Below, piece after piece: positions 1 through 10,867 of a DNA stretch of 64,000 nucleotides; the first letter of the stretch is position 1; each line of letters starts with the position of its first letter. A model generated the notes under the pieces. The model was not told the DNA's origin, searched no databases, and saw nothing but the letters and a program-made list of their open reading frames with translations. Source of the stretch: Chionoecetes opilio (Eukaryota > Arthropoda > Malacostraca > Decapoda > Majidae); contig JACEEZ010018886.1 in assembly GCA_016584305.1 (NCBI GenBank), positions 54,761-118,760 on the forward strand. Direction: 5' to 3'. Position numbers and translations under genes: made by a program.

Positions 1-257
1 ATGGTGCTATTTTCTTGTTATACTATAACCCGCTTGAACACAATGTGATTATCTTGTTCCTGCAGGGTACATTCTTTCAAACTGTTGAGCTATACTATAA
101 TAAGACTCCCAATGCAACAAAAAAATGAAATACAACTCTTGTTGAAGTATTACAGTTAAGGAGAAATTCATGTGGCAAAAGCGAAAGTTGTGCTCGTCTT
201 TTCCCCTGTGACTTGCTACATCGCCTCAGGGCAAGCCATGGCTCGTAATAAAGTAAT

Positions 258-454
258 AAAGAAATGCCATTATGAGACTTTCAAGAAATATGTATTAACT
301 TAAACTCTTCGCCATATAATATTTTGCTCGAAAACTCTTTACATGGAGAATATCAATAGAAGCGGAATTTAATTAGGTTTCCATTGATATATTTCGTTTA
401 TTCATAAATGGATTAGCAGTATGCATAAATTAGCGTTAACTAAATATTAAAAAT
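258..454 (+). repeat. Half-copy of the hairpin element arm
   Basis: This stretch aligns in direct orientation with the left arm of the adjacent hairpin (from about 572). Both share the runs ATGCCATTATGAGACTTT, CTCTTCGCCAT and AGAAGCGGAAT and the block TTAGCGTTAACTAAAT. It has no coding potential. It looks like a partial or older copy of the same AT-rich family. Positions 1-257 hold AT-rich sequence in which I recognise nothing. Confidence 0.7.
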
Positions 455-469
455 CATGAAAACGGTTAA

Positions 470-1093
470 TTTCCTACCTAATATATGTTTATCAGTATAA
501 AAGATATACTGTTATCCTTGGAAATGTTTGTTCTATAATATTATCCAATAAAAAACCGTAAAACACACAAAAAAAATGCCATTATGAGACTTTAAAGAAA
601 TATGCATTAACTTAAACTCTTCGCCATTTAATATTTTGCGTAAAAACCTTTTACATGGAGAACATCAATAGAAGCGGAATCGCATTAGCTTTCCATTGAT
701 ATATTTCCTTTTCTAATAAATGAATTAAAACCATGCATACATTAGCGTTAACTAAATAAATAACCTCATCAATCGGGAAAAATTACCCGATATCATGATT
801 TATTACTTAGTTTGCGCTAATTTATGCATGCTGCTAATTCTTTTATCAGAAAAGGAAATATATCAATGGAAAGCTAATTAAATTCCGCTTCTATTGACAT
901 TCTCCATGTAAAAAGTTTTTTCGAAAAATATTAAATGGCGAAGAGTTTAAGTTCATGCATATTTCTTGAAAGTCTCATAATGGCATTTCTTTTGTGTGTT
1001 TTACGGTTTTTTATTGGATAATATTATAGAACAAACATTTCCAAAGATAACAGTATATCTTTTATACTGATAAACATATATTAGGTAGGTAAA
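470..1093. mobile_element. Hairpin (foldback) non-autonomous element, 624 bp
   Basis: Positions about 470-777 and 786-1093 are reverse complements of each other with a few mismatches, leaving a loop of only about 8 bases. The outer ends read CCTACCTAATATATG and its complement. Two half-units, one starting ATGCCATTATGAGAC and one containing GATATACTGTTATC, occur once per arm. Related pieces occur at 22330-22460, 27115-27250 and 34862-34925, so it is a dispersed family. No transposase is encoded. A long-TIR MITE or a foldback product are both possible; I could not fix a target-site duplication. Confidence 0.75.
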
Positions 1094-1499
1094 CTTGTAC
1101 GGGGAGCGGAGCGGGTGGTATCCTTATGGTGTGACGTCACGGGCGATGTAGCAGGCCTTGTCATCTCGGTGGCCACGGATAGGGCAGAGAGCTTCTACCG
1201 AGAGGTGTCACTCGGGTGATTTAACATGGCGCGCCATTTTGAATTCATGGACGGCAGCGATCCTAGCGGCAGCAGGGCCTCTGACAGTCGCCCGTGCAGA
1301 ACGAGGGGGAATCTCATCTCCTTTTGGTGATGATGGGGTGATAATGGAAGGTGGGAGAGAGGGAAGGAAGGAGATATGAGAGAAGGAAAGGAGGAATAAG
1401 GAGTAAGGAAGAAATTGGAGGGATGAAGAGTCAGAAGAGGAACTGACGAGGAATTCGAAAGAAATAAGGAATCAAAGAAGGGAAGGAATTCCTCCACTC

Positions 1500-1890
1500 A
1501 CGCGTTACCCATCTTCCCCCACCCATTCACTCACCCATTACCCCACACGCGTTACCTATCTTCCCCCACCCACTCACTCACCCATTACCCATCACCCCAC
1601 ACCCATTCACTCACCCATTACCCATCACCCCGGACCCATTCACTCAACCATTACCCCCACCCATTCACTCACCCATTACCCATCACCCCGGACCCATTCA
1701 CTCACCCATTACCCCATCCCACCCCCCCCCAACAACCCATTCACTCACCCATCACCCCACACCCATTCACTCACCCATTACCCATCACCCCACACCCTTT
1801 CACTCACCCATCACCCCCACCCATTCACTCACCCATTACCCATCACCCCGGACCTATTCACTCAACCATTACCCATCACACCCACACCCC
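1500..1890 (+). repeat. CCCATTCACTCACCCATTACC minisatellite, left foldback arm
   Basis: Tandem, imperfect copies of a roughly 17-33 bp unit built from CCCATTCACTCACCCATTA and CCCATCACCCC. The C-rich strand is the plus strand here and the minus strand at 2655-2925, because the two arrays lie in opposite arms of the foldback element. Confidence 0.85.
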
Positions 1891-2084
1891 ACACACATGG
1901 AACATTGCACTTTTTGATCTTGTTATTGTGCAAGATGTGTGAAATAAACTAGTGAATAAATGAAATGTCAAAAAAAAAAATCTGTGAATTTGAAGTTCAT
2001 CAATAAAACATGGTGTGTAGTTAAAGTTTGTGATCAATACAATTTCCTGTACAGAAAGAATATAACTTTGTATCAAAAGTATGG

Positions 2085-2290
2085 GTGGGGGATGATGGGT
2101 GATGGGTGGGGGGTTATGGGTGATGGGTGGGGGTGATGAGTAATGGAAGGGGTGTGATGGGTGAGGGTGATGAGTAATGGGTGGGGGGTTATGGGTGATG
2201 GGTGGGGGATGATGGGTGATGGGTAATGGGTAAATCTTAACTGGCACAACGATGGTAAGTGAGTGAATGGGTGATGGGTGAGTAAGGGTG
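2085..2290 (+). repeat. GATGGGTGATGGGTGGGGG minisatellite in the foldback core
   Basis: G-rich tandem array of GATGGGT/GGTGGGGG words in the core of the foldback element, followed by a T-run at about 2302-2323. It is related in sequence to the arm minisatellite but has a shorter unit. Confidence 0.75.
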
Positions 2291-2319
2291 ATTATAGTCT
2301 CTTTTTTTTTTTTTTTTTT

Positions 2320-2456
2320 TTTTACGATGCGAAAATTCCATTCTATCTTAAGGTCTCATGCTTAGAATGATGCCCATGTTTCCCTGATATTATGGTTAAC
2401 TATGATAGAATACAACTGAAATTTAAAAGAAGCGTAGTATTCCCTTCTCCTGGCAT
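2320..2456 (+). repeat. Dispersed repeat, second copy at 49.5 kb
   Basis: The segment shares ATTCTATCTTAAGGTCTCATG, and further matches to TAGTATTCCCTTCT, with 49543-49674. It starts just after a T-run in both places. No coding sequence. It may be the tail of a short element nested in the foldback core. Confidence 0.65.
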
Positions 2457-2654
2457 AAAATATCAGTCAGTAAGTAGCAAGAGGTCAGGATTTTTCACGT
2501 CGTAAAAAACAGCAACAGAGTATAGTGAGTGAGAGGAAATCGGTGACTGTGTTCTTTAATGCTGATTGCCACACATGTAGCCATTCCTCTGTTGTTGGTT
2601 TTGCCTTTTATATTACGTATGTTCTCTTGTTCTTATCCTCACCTAATTCTGGAT

Positions 2655-2925
2655 AGGTGTGGGGTGATGGGTAATGGGTGAGTGAATGGGTGTGGTATGA
2701 TGGATAATGGTTGAGTGAATGGGTCCGGGGTGATGGGTAATGGGTGAGTGAATGGGTGGGGGTGATGGGTGAGTGAATGGGTGTGGGGTGATGGGTAATG
2801 GGTGAGTGAATGGGTGTGGGGTGATGGGTAATGGGTGAGTGATTGGGTGGGGGAAGATGGGTAACGCGTGTGGGGTAATTGGTGAGTGAATGGGTGTGGG
2901 GTGATGGGTAATGGGTGAGTGGAGG
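2655..2925 (-). repeat. Minisatellite array, right foldback arm
   Basis: Reverse complement of the 1500-1890 array (GGGTGATGGGTAATGGGTGAG units). It lies immediately inside the unique outer part of the right foldback arm. Confidence 0.85.
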
Positions 2926-3190
2926 AGTTCCCTCCCTTCTTTGATTCCTTCTTTCTTTCCTCGTCAGTTTCTCCTCTGACTATCTTCCTTACTCCTTATT
3001 CCTCCTTTCCTTCCCTCTCTCCCACCTTCCATTATCACCCCATCATCACCAAAAGGAGATGAGATTACCCCTCTTTCTGCACGGGCGACTGTCAGAGCCC
3101 CCCCGTCCGCTAGGATCGCTGCCGTCCTTGAAATCAAAATGGCGCGCCATGTTAAATCACCCGAGTGACACCTCTCGGGGAAGCTCTCTG

Positions 3191-3671
3191 ATGCAACCCA
3201 GTACTTTACAGACCACTCCCCAAGCGTAGTGACACACTCTGGGGGCTGGGCAAGGTTGTCAAGGTTGACCACCTCGAACTTTAAACTCCTGCCCGCCCCA
3301 GTGATTGTCATCGTGCTGGACACAATTTTTTTGCCGAAGATGGAGCCAAAAACTGCCCTGGACAACTTACCGGGGTTAATGAAGGACCGGAGTCCTTCAG
3401 CTGACTTTATGATGATGAGGCGTGTAGGCTGGGAAGGAGGGCAGGCGGAATCAGGAGCAGAAGCAGTGGAAACAGAAGTAGGGGGTGTAGCAACGCGGGG
3501 AGGGGATGAGGCAGTGATTGCGGCGAAGGAGCGTGTAAGCTTGCAGGGCTTTTCAGGCTGTAGGGTCTCACCAGACGAAGGGGAAGGCGAGCGGGACCTC
3601 TTGGAGGCAGATGAGGTGGTGTCCATGTGGACGTCAGCCGGCTGGCAGCCGTCTTCGTCAGGCGGCATCAA
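3191..3671 (-). pseudogene. Jockey-type LINE ORF1 (gag-like) N-terminal fragment
   Basis: An open frame from an ATG at 3671 runs about 160 codons before it meets the foldback arm. The N-terminal 60 residues are Ser/Pro/Thr/Lys-rich (SKRSRSPSPSS), as is usual for the disordered start of LINE gag-like ORF1 proteins. The better-structured part contains TRLIIIKSAEGLRSFINPGKLSRAV-type sequence and ends near a WSVKYW motif. The CCHC zinc-knuckle half is missing; two such C-terminal halves occur at 36.7-37.3 and 49.8-50.5 kb and could be from the same family. The frame stays open into the foldback arm only by chance. I infer that the product would have bound element RNA. Confidence 0.6.
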
Positions 3672-4676
3672 TCACGGGAGCAGGGAGTCTAGGGCACAGT
3701 CATGCACAGGCACCACACAGCAGAACCAGGCACACAGTACCATGTAGTGTAGTATCGTGGCTAGCGAAAGCGGTACGGTAATATTGCGTTGGAGGAGCCG
3801 GAGCACTTACGTCATGTCACCACCAAGGCAGCTCAAAGAGTCCTTCGAACTTTTAGACTGTTGACTTCTTGTTACACTCGAGTGTTGTTTACAACTTTAC
3901 ATGCTCTTCAACGGGATTACATCTGAAGGATTATTTTCCGGCATGGATTACTATTTTAATCCCTCTGTCACTATCCTTAATATGTTATTGACATAGGAAA
4001 AATATATAAATCTATATAACGCAGTCAATAGCCGAATATATCACTTAAAATACTATTTGAAGAAAACAGTACCGCTATATTTAGCAGACACCTATGATAA
4101 AAAATTGTGCTAGATTCCAAACATGATAAATGGCGTATGATAAAAATGTATCATATTCAAGAGTAATGATACATTTCTGTCATAGCTATGATTAAGTTTT
4201 GGTAATACCGGTCCAGGTCTGCACATCTCCAGCTTCGATATCCCATCAACGCAGAAGACTGGAGGCAGAAGAAGGACAGAAGAAAGAAGTCTGGCAACAG
4301 AAGAAGGAGGGACCAAAAGAGCTGGAGATCTGCACTTTTTCCTGCGTTTAGCGCAGGGGCCAGGCAAGTGGCCGACCTTACCTGATTTAGTCAGGCAACG
4401 ACCAAGTGATTGCCAATCAAGAGGGCACCAGATGCGTTCGGGCAGGTGCCCATTTGGTACTGTCACTTGGTACAGGAATAGTAAAACTCTAAGCTGCCAT
4501 AGCAGCCATCCATTAAAACATAATTTCTTTTCATAACCACTTGGTTATTGCCCACAGGTTAAATTTGCTATTTTTGGTGTTTTTACTTTTTTGGAGGGGT
4601 TGTGGGCAATCCTGCTCTGAATTGCCAACCAATTCAGCAACGGTCACAAGCCCGATTCAATTGGCAAATGGAGAGT
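3672..4676. other. No recognised gene; possible LINE 5' UTR then unique sequence
   Basis: About 3672-3830 is GC-moderate sequence upstream (on the minus strand) of the ORF1 start and could be the LINE 5' untranslated region. From 3840 to 4676 I see AT-rich to mixed sequence with no recognisable protein, RNA or repeat, apart from short purine-rich stretches near 4255-4320. Confidence 0.4.
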
Positions 4677-4839
<163 letters not shown>

Positions 4840-5088
4840 ATGTGTTGTGGGTGCCATCAGGGTGACCACCATGGTCGACTTCATCTACAGCTTGAAGCTC
4901 AAGCTCATCAGGGAGGTCAAGCTTTGCTGCCCGGAGCTAAAATGGCCTCTTGTATGGAGTGTGGTCAGGGTCGGCAATAATGCATTTATCAAAGTATATG
5001 TGCTGGAGTCCTTAATGTAAGGCCATTCCTGGGTATGCATCTTTCCACTTATGGCTTCTGTTTCTGACAAGGATTTAACATTGATTGG

Positions 5089-5684
5089 TGTACGGAGAAA
5101 GCTGCACGTCTGCCTAGTTAATTTTTCGAAAAAATATCCTGGAACCTCTAGTAAAGATATGGGCCTATAGTTGATTGGGTTTGTGCTTGCTTTATTGGGT
5201 TTAGGTATTAGTTTTATTTATGCGTGCTTAAATTTGTCTGGGAAGTATCCCATAGAGAAGGAATGGTTAAGTATCTCTATATATGATTCTATGGCATTAA
5301 CAGGTATTTTGTAAATGATAAGTTTGTTGATTTTACTTTGCCCAGGAGCATTGGTTTTCATCTTTTTTTAGTATATTTTCAATTTCTTGCCTTGTTATTA
5401 CCTTTGTCATGTAGTTGTTTTCATCTAATCTTCTTAGGTCAGAGTGATTGTAATTTGTAATCCTATTAGTATGTTCGGTGATGTAATTGTTTACAATAGT
5501 TTCATTTTGTCTGTCAAAATGTATGTTTTCTTGTGGACTGATGTAAAACATTTCCTTCCATATATTTCTAAATATTTCCTCCTTCTCCTCCTCTAAGTAT
5601 AGCTTCTTGTTATTATGGATAATGTATGGTGAAGTATTATCTTTGTTTCCTTGCAACTGCTTAATATTTTGCTAGAATTCCTTA
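5089..5684 (-). pseudogene. LINE reverse transcriptase N-terminal part and linker
   Basis: The minus-strand translation shows the linker ITNYNHSDLRRLDEN, then the typical pre-RT block (QEIENILKK, PGQSKI), then a FPDKFKHA...IKLIPKPNK...NYRPISLLE pattern. These are RT blocks 0-2 of non-LTR elements. The catalytic FADD block is not present, because the homology stops at about 5089. A stop codon and a frameshift near 5335 break the frame. It joins in frame to the sequence beyond 8193 when the RTE insertion is taken out. Confidence 0.75.
5675..5684. repeat. Target-site duplication of the RTE insertion, left copy
   Basis: GAATTCCTTA here matches GATTTCCTTA at 8193-8202 (one mismatch), flanking the RTE element. 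Confidence 0.7.
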
Positions 5685-5688
5685 TCAA

Positions 5689-6969
5689 TCAATCATTGGG
5701 GGCATACGCCGGGGGGCGCGTCGCCTCGCCCACCCTACGACGCCACTCCCGGGGGTCACCACGCGCGAGTTCCCATGCAGGCTCCTTTCCCATACCAAGC
5801 AGCTCTCGACAAGAAACATCAACTTGCCCCAGCCACGAGCCTTGTGGGCGCCCCCTTGGCCTCCTCCACGCCGGATTGTCTCTTACAGATACAACCCGAT
5901 GGGAAGGATCGGTTTCAGGGTAGCGTGCCACATGCCCATATAGCCGAAGTTGGCGCTGACGGACTATGCAGGTAATAGGCCTCGATTCAGTCTCACGGTG
6001 CAATCGCTGATTTGACACGTAATCATCCCAGCGATACCCCATGATTCTGCGAAGACACTTATTACCAAAGGCATTGATTCGTCTCTTCAAGTTACTATTT
6101 AGTGTCCATGTCTCACAACCATAGAGTAAGACAGGGATCACAAGCGACTTGAAGATCCGGATCTTTGTCCTCCTGCACAGGTACCGACAACGCCAAATAC
6201 TCCCGCTGAGCGAGTCCATAACTTCGTGGGCTATGCCAATCCGCCGTAAGACTTCTTGACGTGACCCGCCGTCATTATGGACTGTGCTACCAAGGTATGT
6301 AAAACTTTCCAAGATCTCAATGTCCTCGCCACACGCATGAACAGACTGTACTGCTTCATCTAGTAAGTCTCCAAATACCTGGAACTTGGTCTTGAGCCAG
6401 GAGACCTCAAGTCCCAAAGGCTTTGCCTCCTCGTGCAGCGCCTCGAGAGCCATCACCAGGACCTCCAGCGACTCAGCAAAGATTACTGCATCATCGGCAA
6501 AAACAAGATCAGTGATCTTGGTGTTGCCGACGGATGCTCCACAATCACTTTGATCTACAACCTTGTCCAATACCCAGTCCATACAAGCGTTGAAAAGTGA
6601 TGGGGCAAGGACGCACCCTTGCCTCACTCCTGTATTCACAGGAAAGAAGCTGGATACACCTGCCCCACACTTCACAGTACTCTCAGTCCCAGAATACAGA
6701 CCAGTTATCAAACCAATACTCCTTGTAGGAATCCCTCGAGGTCGCAGAAGATCCCAGAGTGACTCACGATGCACTGAGTCAAACGCCTTCTTGAGATCAA
6801 CATAGGCTGCAAGCATCCCCTGTCGAAACTCACGTCGGCGTTCCACCAGGACACGAAGCGCTAGGATACGGTCCGTTGTTGACTTACCAGGCGTGAACCC
6901 AGACTGCTGAGGTCTCTGATGCTTCACCAGATGACTGCGAATTCGTGTCAGCAATAGATGGGCAAGCAC
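5689..6969 (-). pseudogene. RTE-like reverse transcriptase and C-terminal domain
   Basis: A 426-codon open frame on the minus strand. Residues 1-30 carry the SGFTPGKST motif, residues 54-66 the block YVDLKKAFDSVH, residues 113-119 TGVRQGC, and residues 157-160 the catalytic FADD box (nt 6490-6501). After the palm come FTYLGS, ILLYGCETWTL-like and RRIMGYRW blocks that characterise the thumb and C-terminal region in RTE and related clades. The reading frame is broken upstream: the finger part and the endonuclease lie in other frames. It would copy element RNA at a nicked target. It is the longest RT frame in the window that is not fused to flanking sequence. Confidence 0.85.
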
Positions 6970-8184
6970 CTTGCCTGGTACGCTGAGCAGTGGGAATACC
7001 GCGGTAATTGTTGGGAGTCCTGACGGTCCCCTTTCCCTTTCCAGATAGGGACGACCAGCCCCCTTTTCCAGTCAGGAGGAATGGTACCTGATTGCCACAC
7101 GGCAGTCAGGACAGCATGCAACCCGCGGATCATGGCCTCACCCCAGCTTTTAGGAGCTCCGCACTGATATTACAAACACCAGCTGCCTTTTCCCCCCTTC
7201 AACTTTGCTACAGCCTCTCTGACTTCGTCAAGAGAGGGTGCGGTTTTTGTCAATGGGAGGATCGGCATCCAATGCCTGTAACCCAGTGGTGTGAAGCTGC
7301 TCAGTTGGAGGGTCCCCGTGAACAACTGCCCAAGTACTAGCCCAACGAGCCATCTGCCCATCCATGTCCGACACGAGGCGCCCATCTGCTGTTCGAATAG
7401 CATTCGCCCGAGAAGGAGACTTGGAACGGAGCTTCTTCAGGGCTCGGTAGGCGGGTCGGAGGTCATTAGCGTTCAAATGACCCTCGACATCCTCAGTGAG
7501 ACTCCTGACATACCTCTCCTTGTCTCTCCTCAGGAGGGTTCTAGTCCGGCGTGACAGAGCCCTGTGCTGGTCCCGGTTCCCAGCCAGCCTGGCAGCGCGA
7601 CTCTCCTCGATTTTCTCCAGCGTCTCCATCGAGACAAAACCACGCCTTGACCTCGGGCGCTCCCCAATACACTCCTTGGCAGCCTGTAGAGTTTCACGTT
7701 TGAAGGTATCCCACAGTTCTACAGGATCCCCGAGAGCACCGAGCACATCAAACCGATTTGAGACTGCCACCGCATACTCATGAGCACATGTCAAGTCCTT
7801 CAGTTTCTCAAGATGAAACATAGTATGGTTACCTCTTGAAATTCTTCTGGACTTGACATGAAGCTTAAGTGTAGCAACAACAAGTTTGTGATCTGTTCCA
7901 AAGAACTCAGCACTCCGGTAAACCCTGCAGTTCTGGAGGATCCTCCAACGAGTACTAACGAGGATGTGGTCGATCTCCTTAGCTACCCCTCCGGCATTAC
8001 TATACCATGTCCAGCGGTGCAGCTCTGGTCTCTGATACCAAGAACCTGCAATTTTCAACCTTCTGGACCTTGCAAAGTTCAGAAGCAGAGAACTGTTGGT
8101 GTTTCTGGTACCGGAGACATGGGGACCAACACACAACTCGTAGCCATCTCTCACAGTGCCAGTAGTAGCATTGAAGTCACCCAA
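6948..8184 (-). pseudogene. RTE-like endonuclease C-terminal part and linker
   Basis: The minus-strand frame from 8184 begins with the AP-endonuclease motif GDFNATTG. It continues with the block TWYSNAGG...EIDHILV and ends the nuclease fold with a TDHKLVV motif (the SDH box). The preceding domain with the catalytic Glu is missing through 5' truncation. A basic, helical linker follows (RRTRTLLRRDKERYVRSL), then the RT fingers in a different frame from about 7260, with at least two frameshifts between 7400 and 6950. A non-functional copy. Confidence 0.85.
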
Positions 8185-8192
8185 GGCAATGA

Positions 8193-9821
8193 GATTTCCT
8201 TAGGTGTCTTATATTTATTTTTGAGTTGCTGAATTTTATCTTGCCAATTTATGTTATTATATTTTTTGAATTCATCTGTTGGAGCTTTTCTTAATCGTTT
8301 AGAGGCTATAAACTTGCCCCTTGTCCACCCTATTGTTTTGGCTTCTTCTATTAGATTACAAATATAATATTGTATACTTTTAAATGTCTTATTTAATAAT
8401 GATTTGGTAATTGTTTTGGTGTTTGACCTGGGTACATAGTCCTCTATTGCTTTTATTATTGTTACGTACCAAGAATTGAGAGCTGAGTCTATTTGTTGTT
8501 TTGAGGCATTATTGGTAAGTTTTGTTGTGTGAATGTTATTTGTTATTTGTTGTTGTATTAGATACCAATGTGCTTTATTAAAGTTAAGTCCTGGTGGCGT
8601 TACTAATTTGATAGCTTGAGATGATATAGTGAATATTATAGGCATGTGGTCTGAGGTTGTCATCGGTCCTGCTTCCATTGTGTAGTTGATATGTTTTATT
8701 GTTGCTGAGTATAATACAAGGTGTAGTTTGAGTGTTACTTGTTATATAAGTATGATGATCAGGGCCAATATGATTAAGTTTGTTGTTATCTATGAGAAGT
8801 TTCAGTCCCTTTCCTAGTGTATTGTCATAATTGTCTCCTATGTTTTCCTATGTTTAGCATTTAAATCTCCTAAAATATAAGTTAGTACGTTATTTGATGC
8901 TATCCTATGAAAATCCGGGATAGGAAGATAAGGTCTGCGTGGTAGAAGATATGTTGTAAATATTTTATTGGTCCTGTGTCTGTGTCTATTTTATTTGTAT
9001 ATATCTGTGATGTAATCATCTCTTATTGCGTTTGATATTGTTTTTGATCAGGATTGCACTACCATCGTGCATTTCATTACTAGTATTGAGTTTGTATGTA
9101 GTATAATTGAATATTTTAAGTGATTCATCATTTTTTTAAACGTGACTATTAATAAGAATTATATCAGGATCTATGTGCCTGGTTCTGCGATGTTTGCCAG
9201 GTGTGCATGTAGCATGCATGTCAGTATTTTTGCTGGTGTATCTTTTTCTAAGTTAATGTTAAGGTTTGTTTCTTTAGTATTTGACTTTATGATTTCAGTG
9301 TATGTTTTTTTGTTAGTTTTTTTGACATTGTTAACTTTCCTTTTACTTTCAATAGTCTTTTTCCTGAAAGGGCTTTTCATTGCTAGGTTTTTATGTTCCC
9401 TCGCAATTTATGCATTTTTTTGTCTCACTTATACACTGGTGTCAGGAGTGACCCTCTTCTGCACATTCTGAGATATTTTTGTAATCTTTTTGTTGTGTGC
9501 ATTGTTTGTATAGTGGTCTTCTATCATGTAGCATCTCATACATGAGATTATGGGTATATATTCTTCTCCTTTGATTAGGTTATTGGGCACACACATAGAG
9601 AATAGTAGAAATCCTGAATTTAGGGCTTTCTTTGCTATGGAAATTTTCTTTGCTATGGAGCTTAGGGCTTTTCTTTTGCTTTCTGGGAGCATATTATTTT
9701 TATTGTGTTCGACTTTGGGAGCTTGTACAGGTCATCTACATCTTCTTCCCCTATCCATGTATTTTGTTTTATTAATTCTTCTATTATGTCATCCTTTTTG
9801 TTGCCGTAAATATGGTCATCC
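8193..9821 (-). pseudogene. Host LINE endonuclease region and end of ORF1
   Basis: From 8678 to 8193 an open minus-strand frame carries GPMTTSDHMPIIF (the SDH box of AP endonucleases) and a long AT-rich linker ending ...KTPKE at the RTE junction. Farther upstream, to about 8940, fragments such as LGDLNAKH are visible between stops. From about 9700 to 9140 lie remnants that I assign to ORF1, including a cysteine-bearing KCINC stretch that could be a decayed zinc knuckle and a Lys/Asn-rich tail. Many stops are present. Confidence 0.6.
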
Positions 9822-9832
9822 ACCCTGGTTAA
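9822..9832. repeat. SINE target-site duplication, left copy
   Basis: ACCCTGGTTAA is repeated exactly at 10140-10150, flanking the SINE. Confidence 0.9.
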
Positions 9833-10139
9833 CATCCACCACTCCGTGGTGCAGTGGCTAGCGTGCCTGGCTACGAATCTGCGGGCCCTGGTTCGATCCC
9901 GGGCCAGGGCAAGTCGGTGACCAGCCTACCCAGCTGTTCTTCCTTCCTTTCGGGGTTGATAAATGGGTACCTGGGGTGACCTGGGGAAGGTAACTGTAGT
10001 AACCCGGGAGTCACACTAGCTCTGTGTCCCGGGGTAACGGGTTCTCACCCACCACAGGCTCTAAGGGTTAATGCCACGGAGATGAGCACCGCATGCCACG
10101 CGCAGCTTAGCGTATGCTCCCATCTTTACCTTTTTACCT
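9833..10139 (+). mobile_element. tRNA-derived SINE, about 307 bp
   Basis: The head contains a polymerase III A box (TGGTGCAGTGG, 9847-9857) and a perfect B box (GGTTCGATCCC, 9890-9900) with tRNA-like spacing. It is followed by a tRNA-unrelated body with ACCTGGGGTGACCTGGGG and CCCGGGAGTCACAC. An exact 11-bp target duplication surrounds it. It lies inside the ORF1 frame of the host LINE, in the opposite orientation. A functional tRNA is unlikely, since the acceptor stem does not pair well and the sequence continues for more than 200 bp. Confidence 0.85.
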
Positions 10140-10150
10140 ACCCTGGTTAA

Positions 10151-10399
10151 GATTACTGATCTTTTAGCTTTTAGTTCGGGTGGAACAATGGGTACAAGGG
10201 ATGCGCTGGTTAATTGGCATTTAGTGTCTTTTCTGAAAATTAAGTCTACATCGCTGTCAGTTTTTGTTATTACAATGAAGCCTTCATTTATTGGGATGAT
10301 TTTTGTTGCGTAGACGCTGTGTTCTGAGAGTATCCTTAAGAGGTCTATTTTGGTACGGCGGTCTTGTGATGACTTGTGCTTTATTTTAATTCTCGCCAT
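10151..10399 (-). pseudogene. Host LINE ORF1 N-terminus
   Basis: An open minus-strand frame from an ATG at 10399 (ARIKIKHKSSQDRRTKIDLLRIL) runs to the SINE. The pattern of a basic start followed by an I-x-N-x-GFIVITKTDSD stretch suggests an RNA-binding gag-like ORF1. The same frame resumes on the other side of the SINE near 9821. Positions 10400-10540 hold nothing I recognise. Confidence 0.5.
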
Positions 10400-10727
10400 G
10401 TTTAATCTATCATATTTGAAAAGAAAAACCTATTACTATAATTCCTAACAACGAGACTGCTTCGAGCAGAACCACTGCTACGCTAATCCTACAGCTAAGT
10501 CGTATCGTGGCCCCGCCAGTAGTAAATATATTAAGCCACTATGGGTCCTTTTGGAAAAGTGGGGGTTTTAGGGGGTGAGGGGGTATTATTGTTGCGGGGG
10601 GGTGAGAATCGCATATGCCACTTAGGGCCTTTTCTGAAAAAACGGAGGTGGTGGTGGTGGGGGTGGTGGTGGTGTCTGACAGAGGAAGTTTGGGTGGTGG
10701 TGGGGTGTGACAGAGGAGAGGAGATCA

Positions 10728-10790
10728 GGGATGCGAGAGAGAGAGAGGAGAGAGGGAGAGGGAGAGAGAGGAGAGGAGAAGAGAGAGAGA

Positions 10791-10846
<56 letters not shown>

Positions 10847-10850
10847 AAGG
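10728..10850 (+). repeat. (GA)n/GGA-rich tract in unit P copy 1
   Basis: Interrupted GA dinucleotide tract with GGAGAG breaks. The equivalent tracts in the palindrome arms are purer. Confidence 0.95.
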
Positions 10851-10867
10851 GGTGAGGATTGGGTACC

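Larger units (their letters stand above)
1185..3190. mobile_element. Foldback transposon with minisatellite-bearing inverted arms
   Basis: The outer ends are inverted repeats starting CAGAGAGCTTC (left) and ending with its complement (right). The arms run inward for roughly 550-700 bp, to about 1890 on the left and from about 2650 on the right. Each arm has a unique outer part that includes the palindromic word ATGGCGCGCCAT and a GA-rich stretch, followed by a minisatellite. This layout (long TIR, tandem repeats inside the TIR, short unique core) is known from FB-type foldback elements. No transposase is present, so it would be non-autonomous. It adjoins a Jockey-type ORF1 fragment at its right edge. 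No convincing target-site duplication was seen. Confidence 0.75.
5685..8192 (-). mobile_element. RTE-like LINE, 5'-truncated, about 2.5 kb
   Basis: The element runs from the middle of an AP endonuclease (near 8190) to a 3' end made of TGAT-type short repeats (ATGATTGATTGA at 5685-5697 on the minus strand). Such simple-repeat 3' tails and a short 3' UTR are usual for RTE-clade elements. It is flanked by about 10-bp imperfect target duplications. Three further, shorter copies lie at 37429-38624, 38985-39565 and 51267-52963. It is GC-richer than its LINE host. Confidence 0.88.
5089..10399 (-). mobile_element. Degraded LINE on the minus strand, host of nested RTE and SINE
   Basis: Read on the minus strand, the order is an ORF1-like start (10399), a decayed ORF1 and endonuclease region (about 9400-8200), then a reverse transcriptase N-terminus (5684-5089). 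The pieces are separated by an RTE element (5685-8192) and a SINE (9833-10139). Removing the RTE restores one reading frame through the endonuclease-RT linker with a single stop. The 3' half of the RT is absent. The element is AT-rich, unlike the GC-richer RTE inside it. An I/Jockey-like affiliation is likely from the RT motifs, but the clade is uncertain. Confidence 0.75.

Noticed and set aside
9840..9915. Functional tRNA gene at the SINE head
   Set aside because: A and B boxes are good, but the acceptor stem does not close, a long non-tRNA body follows and an 11-bp target duplication surrounds the whole unit.
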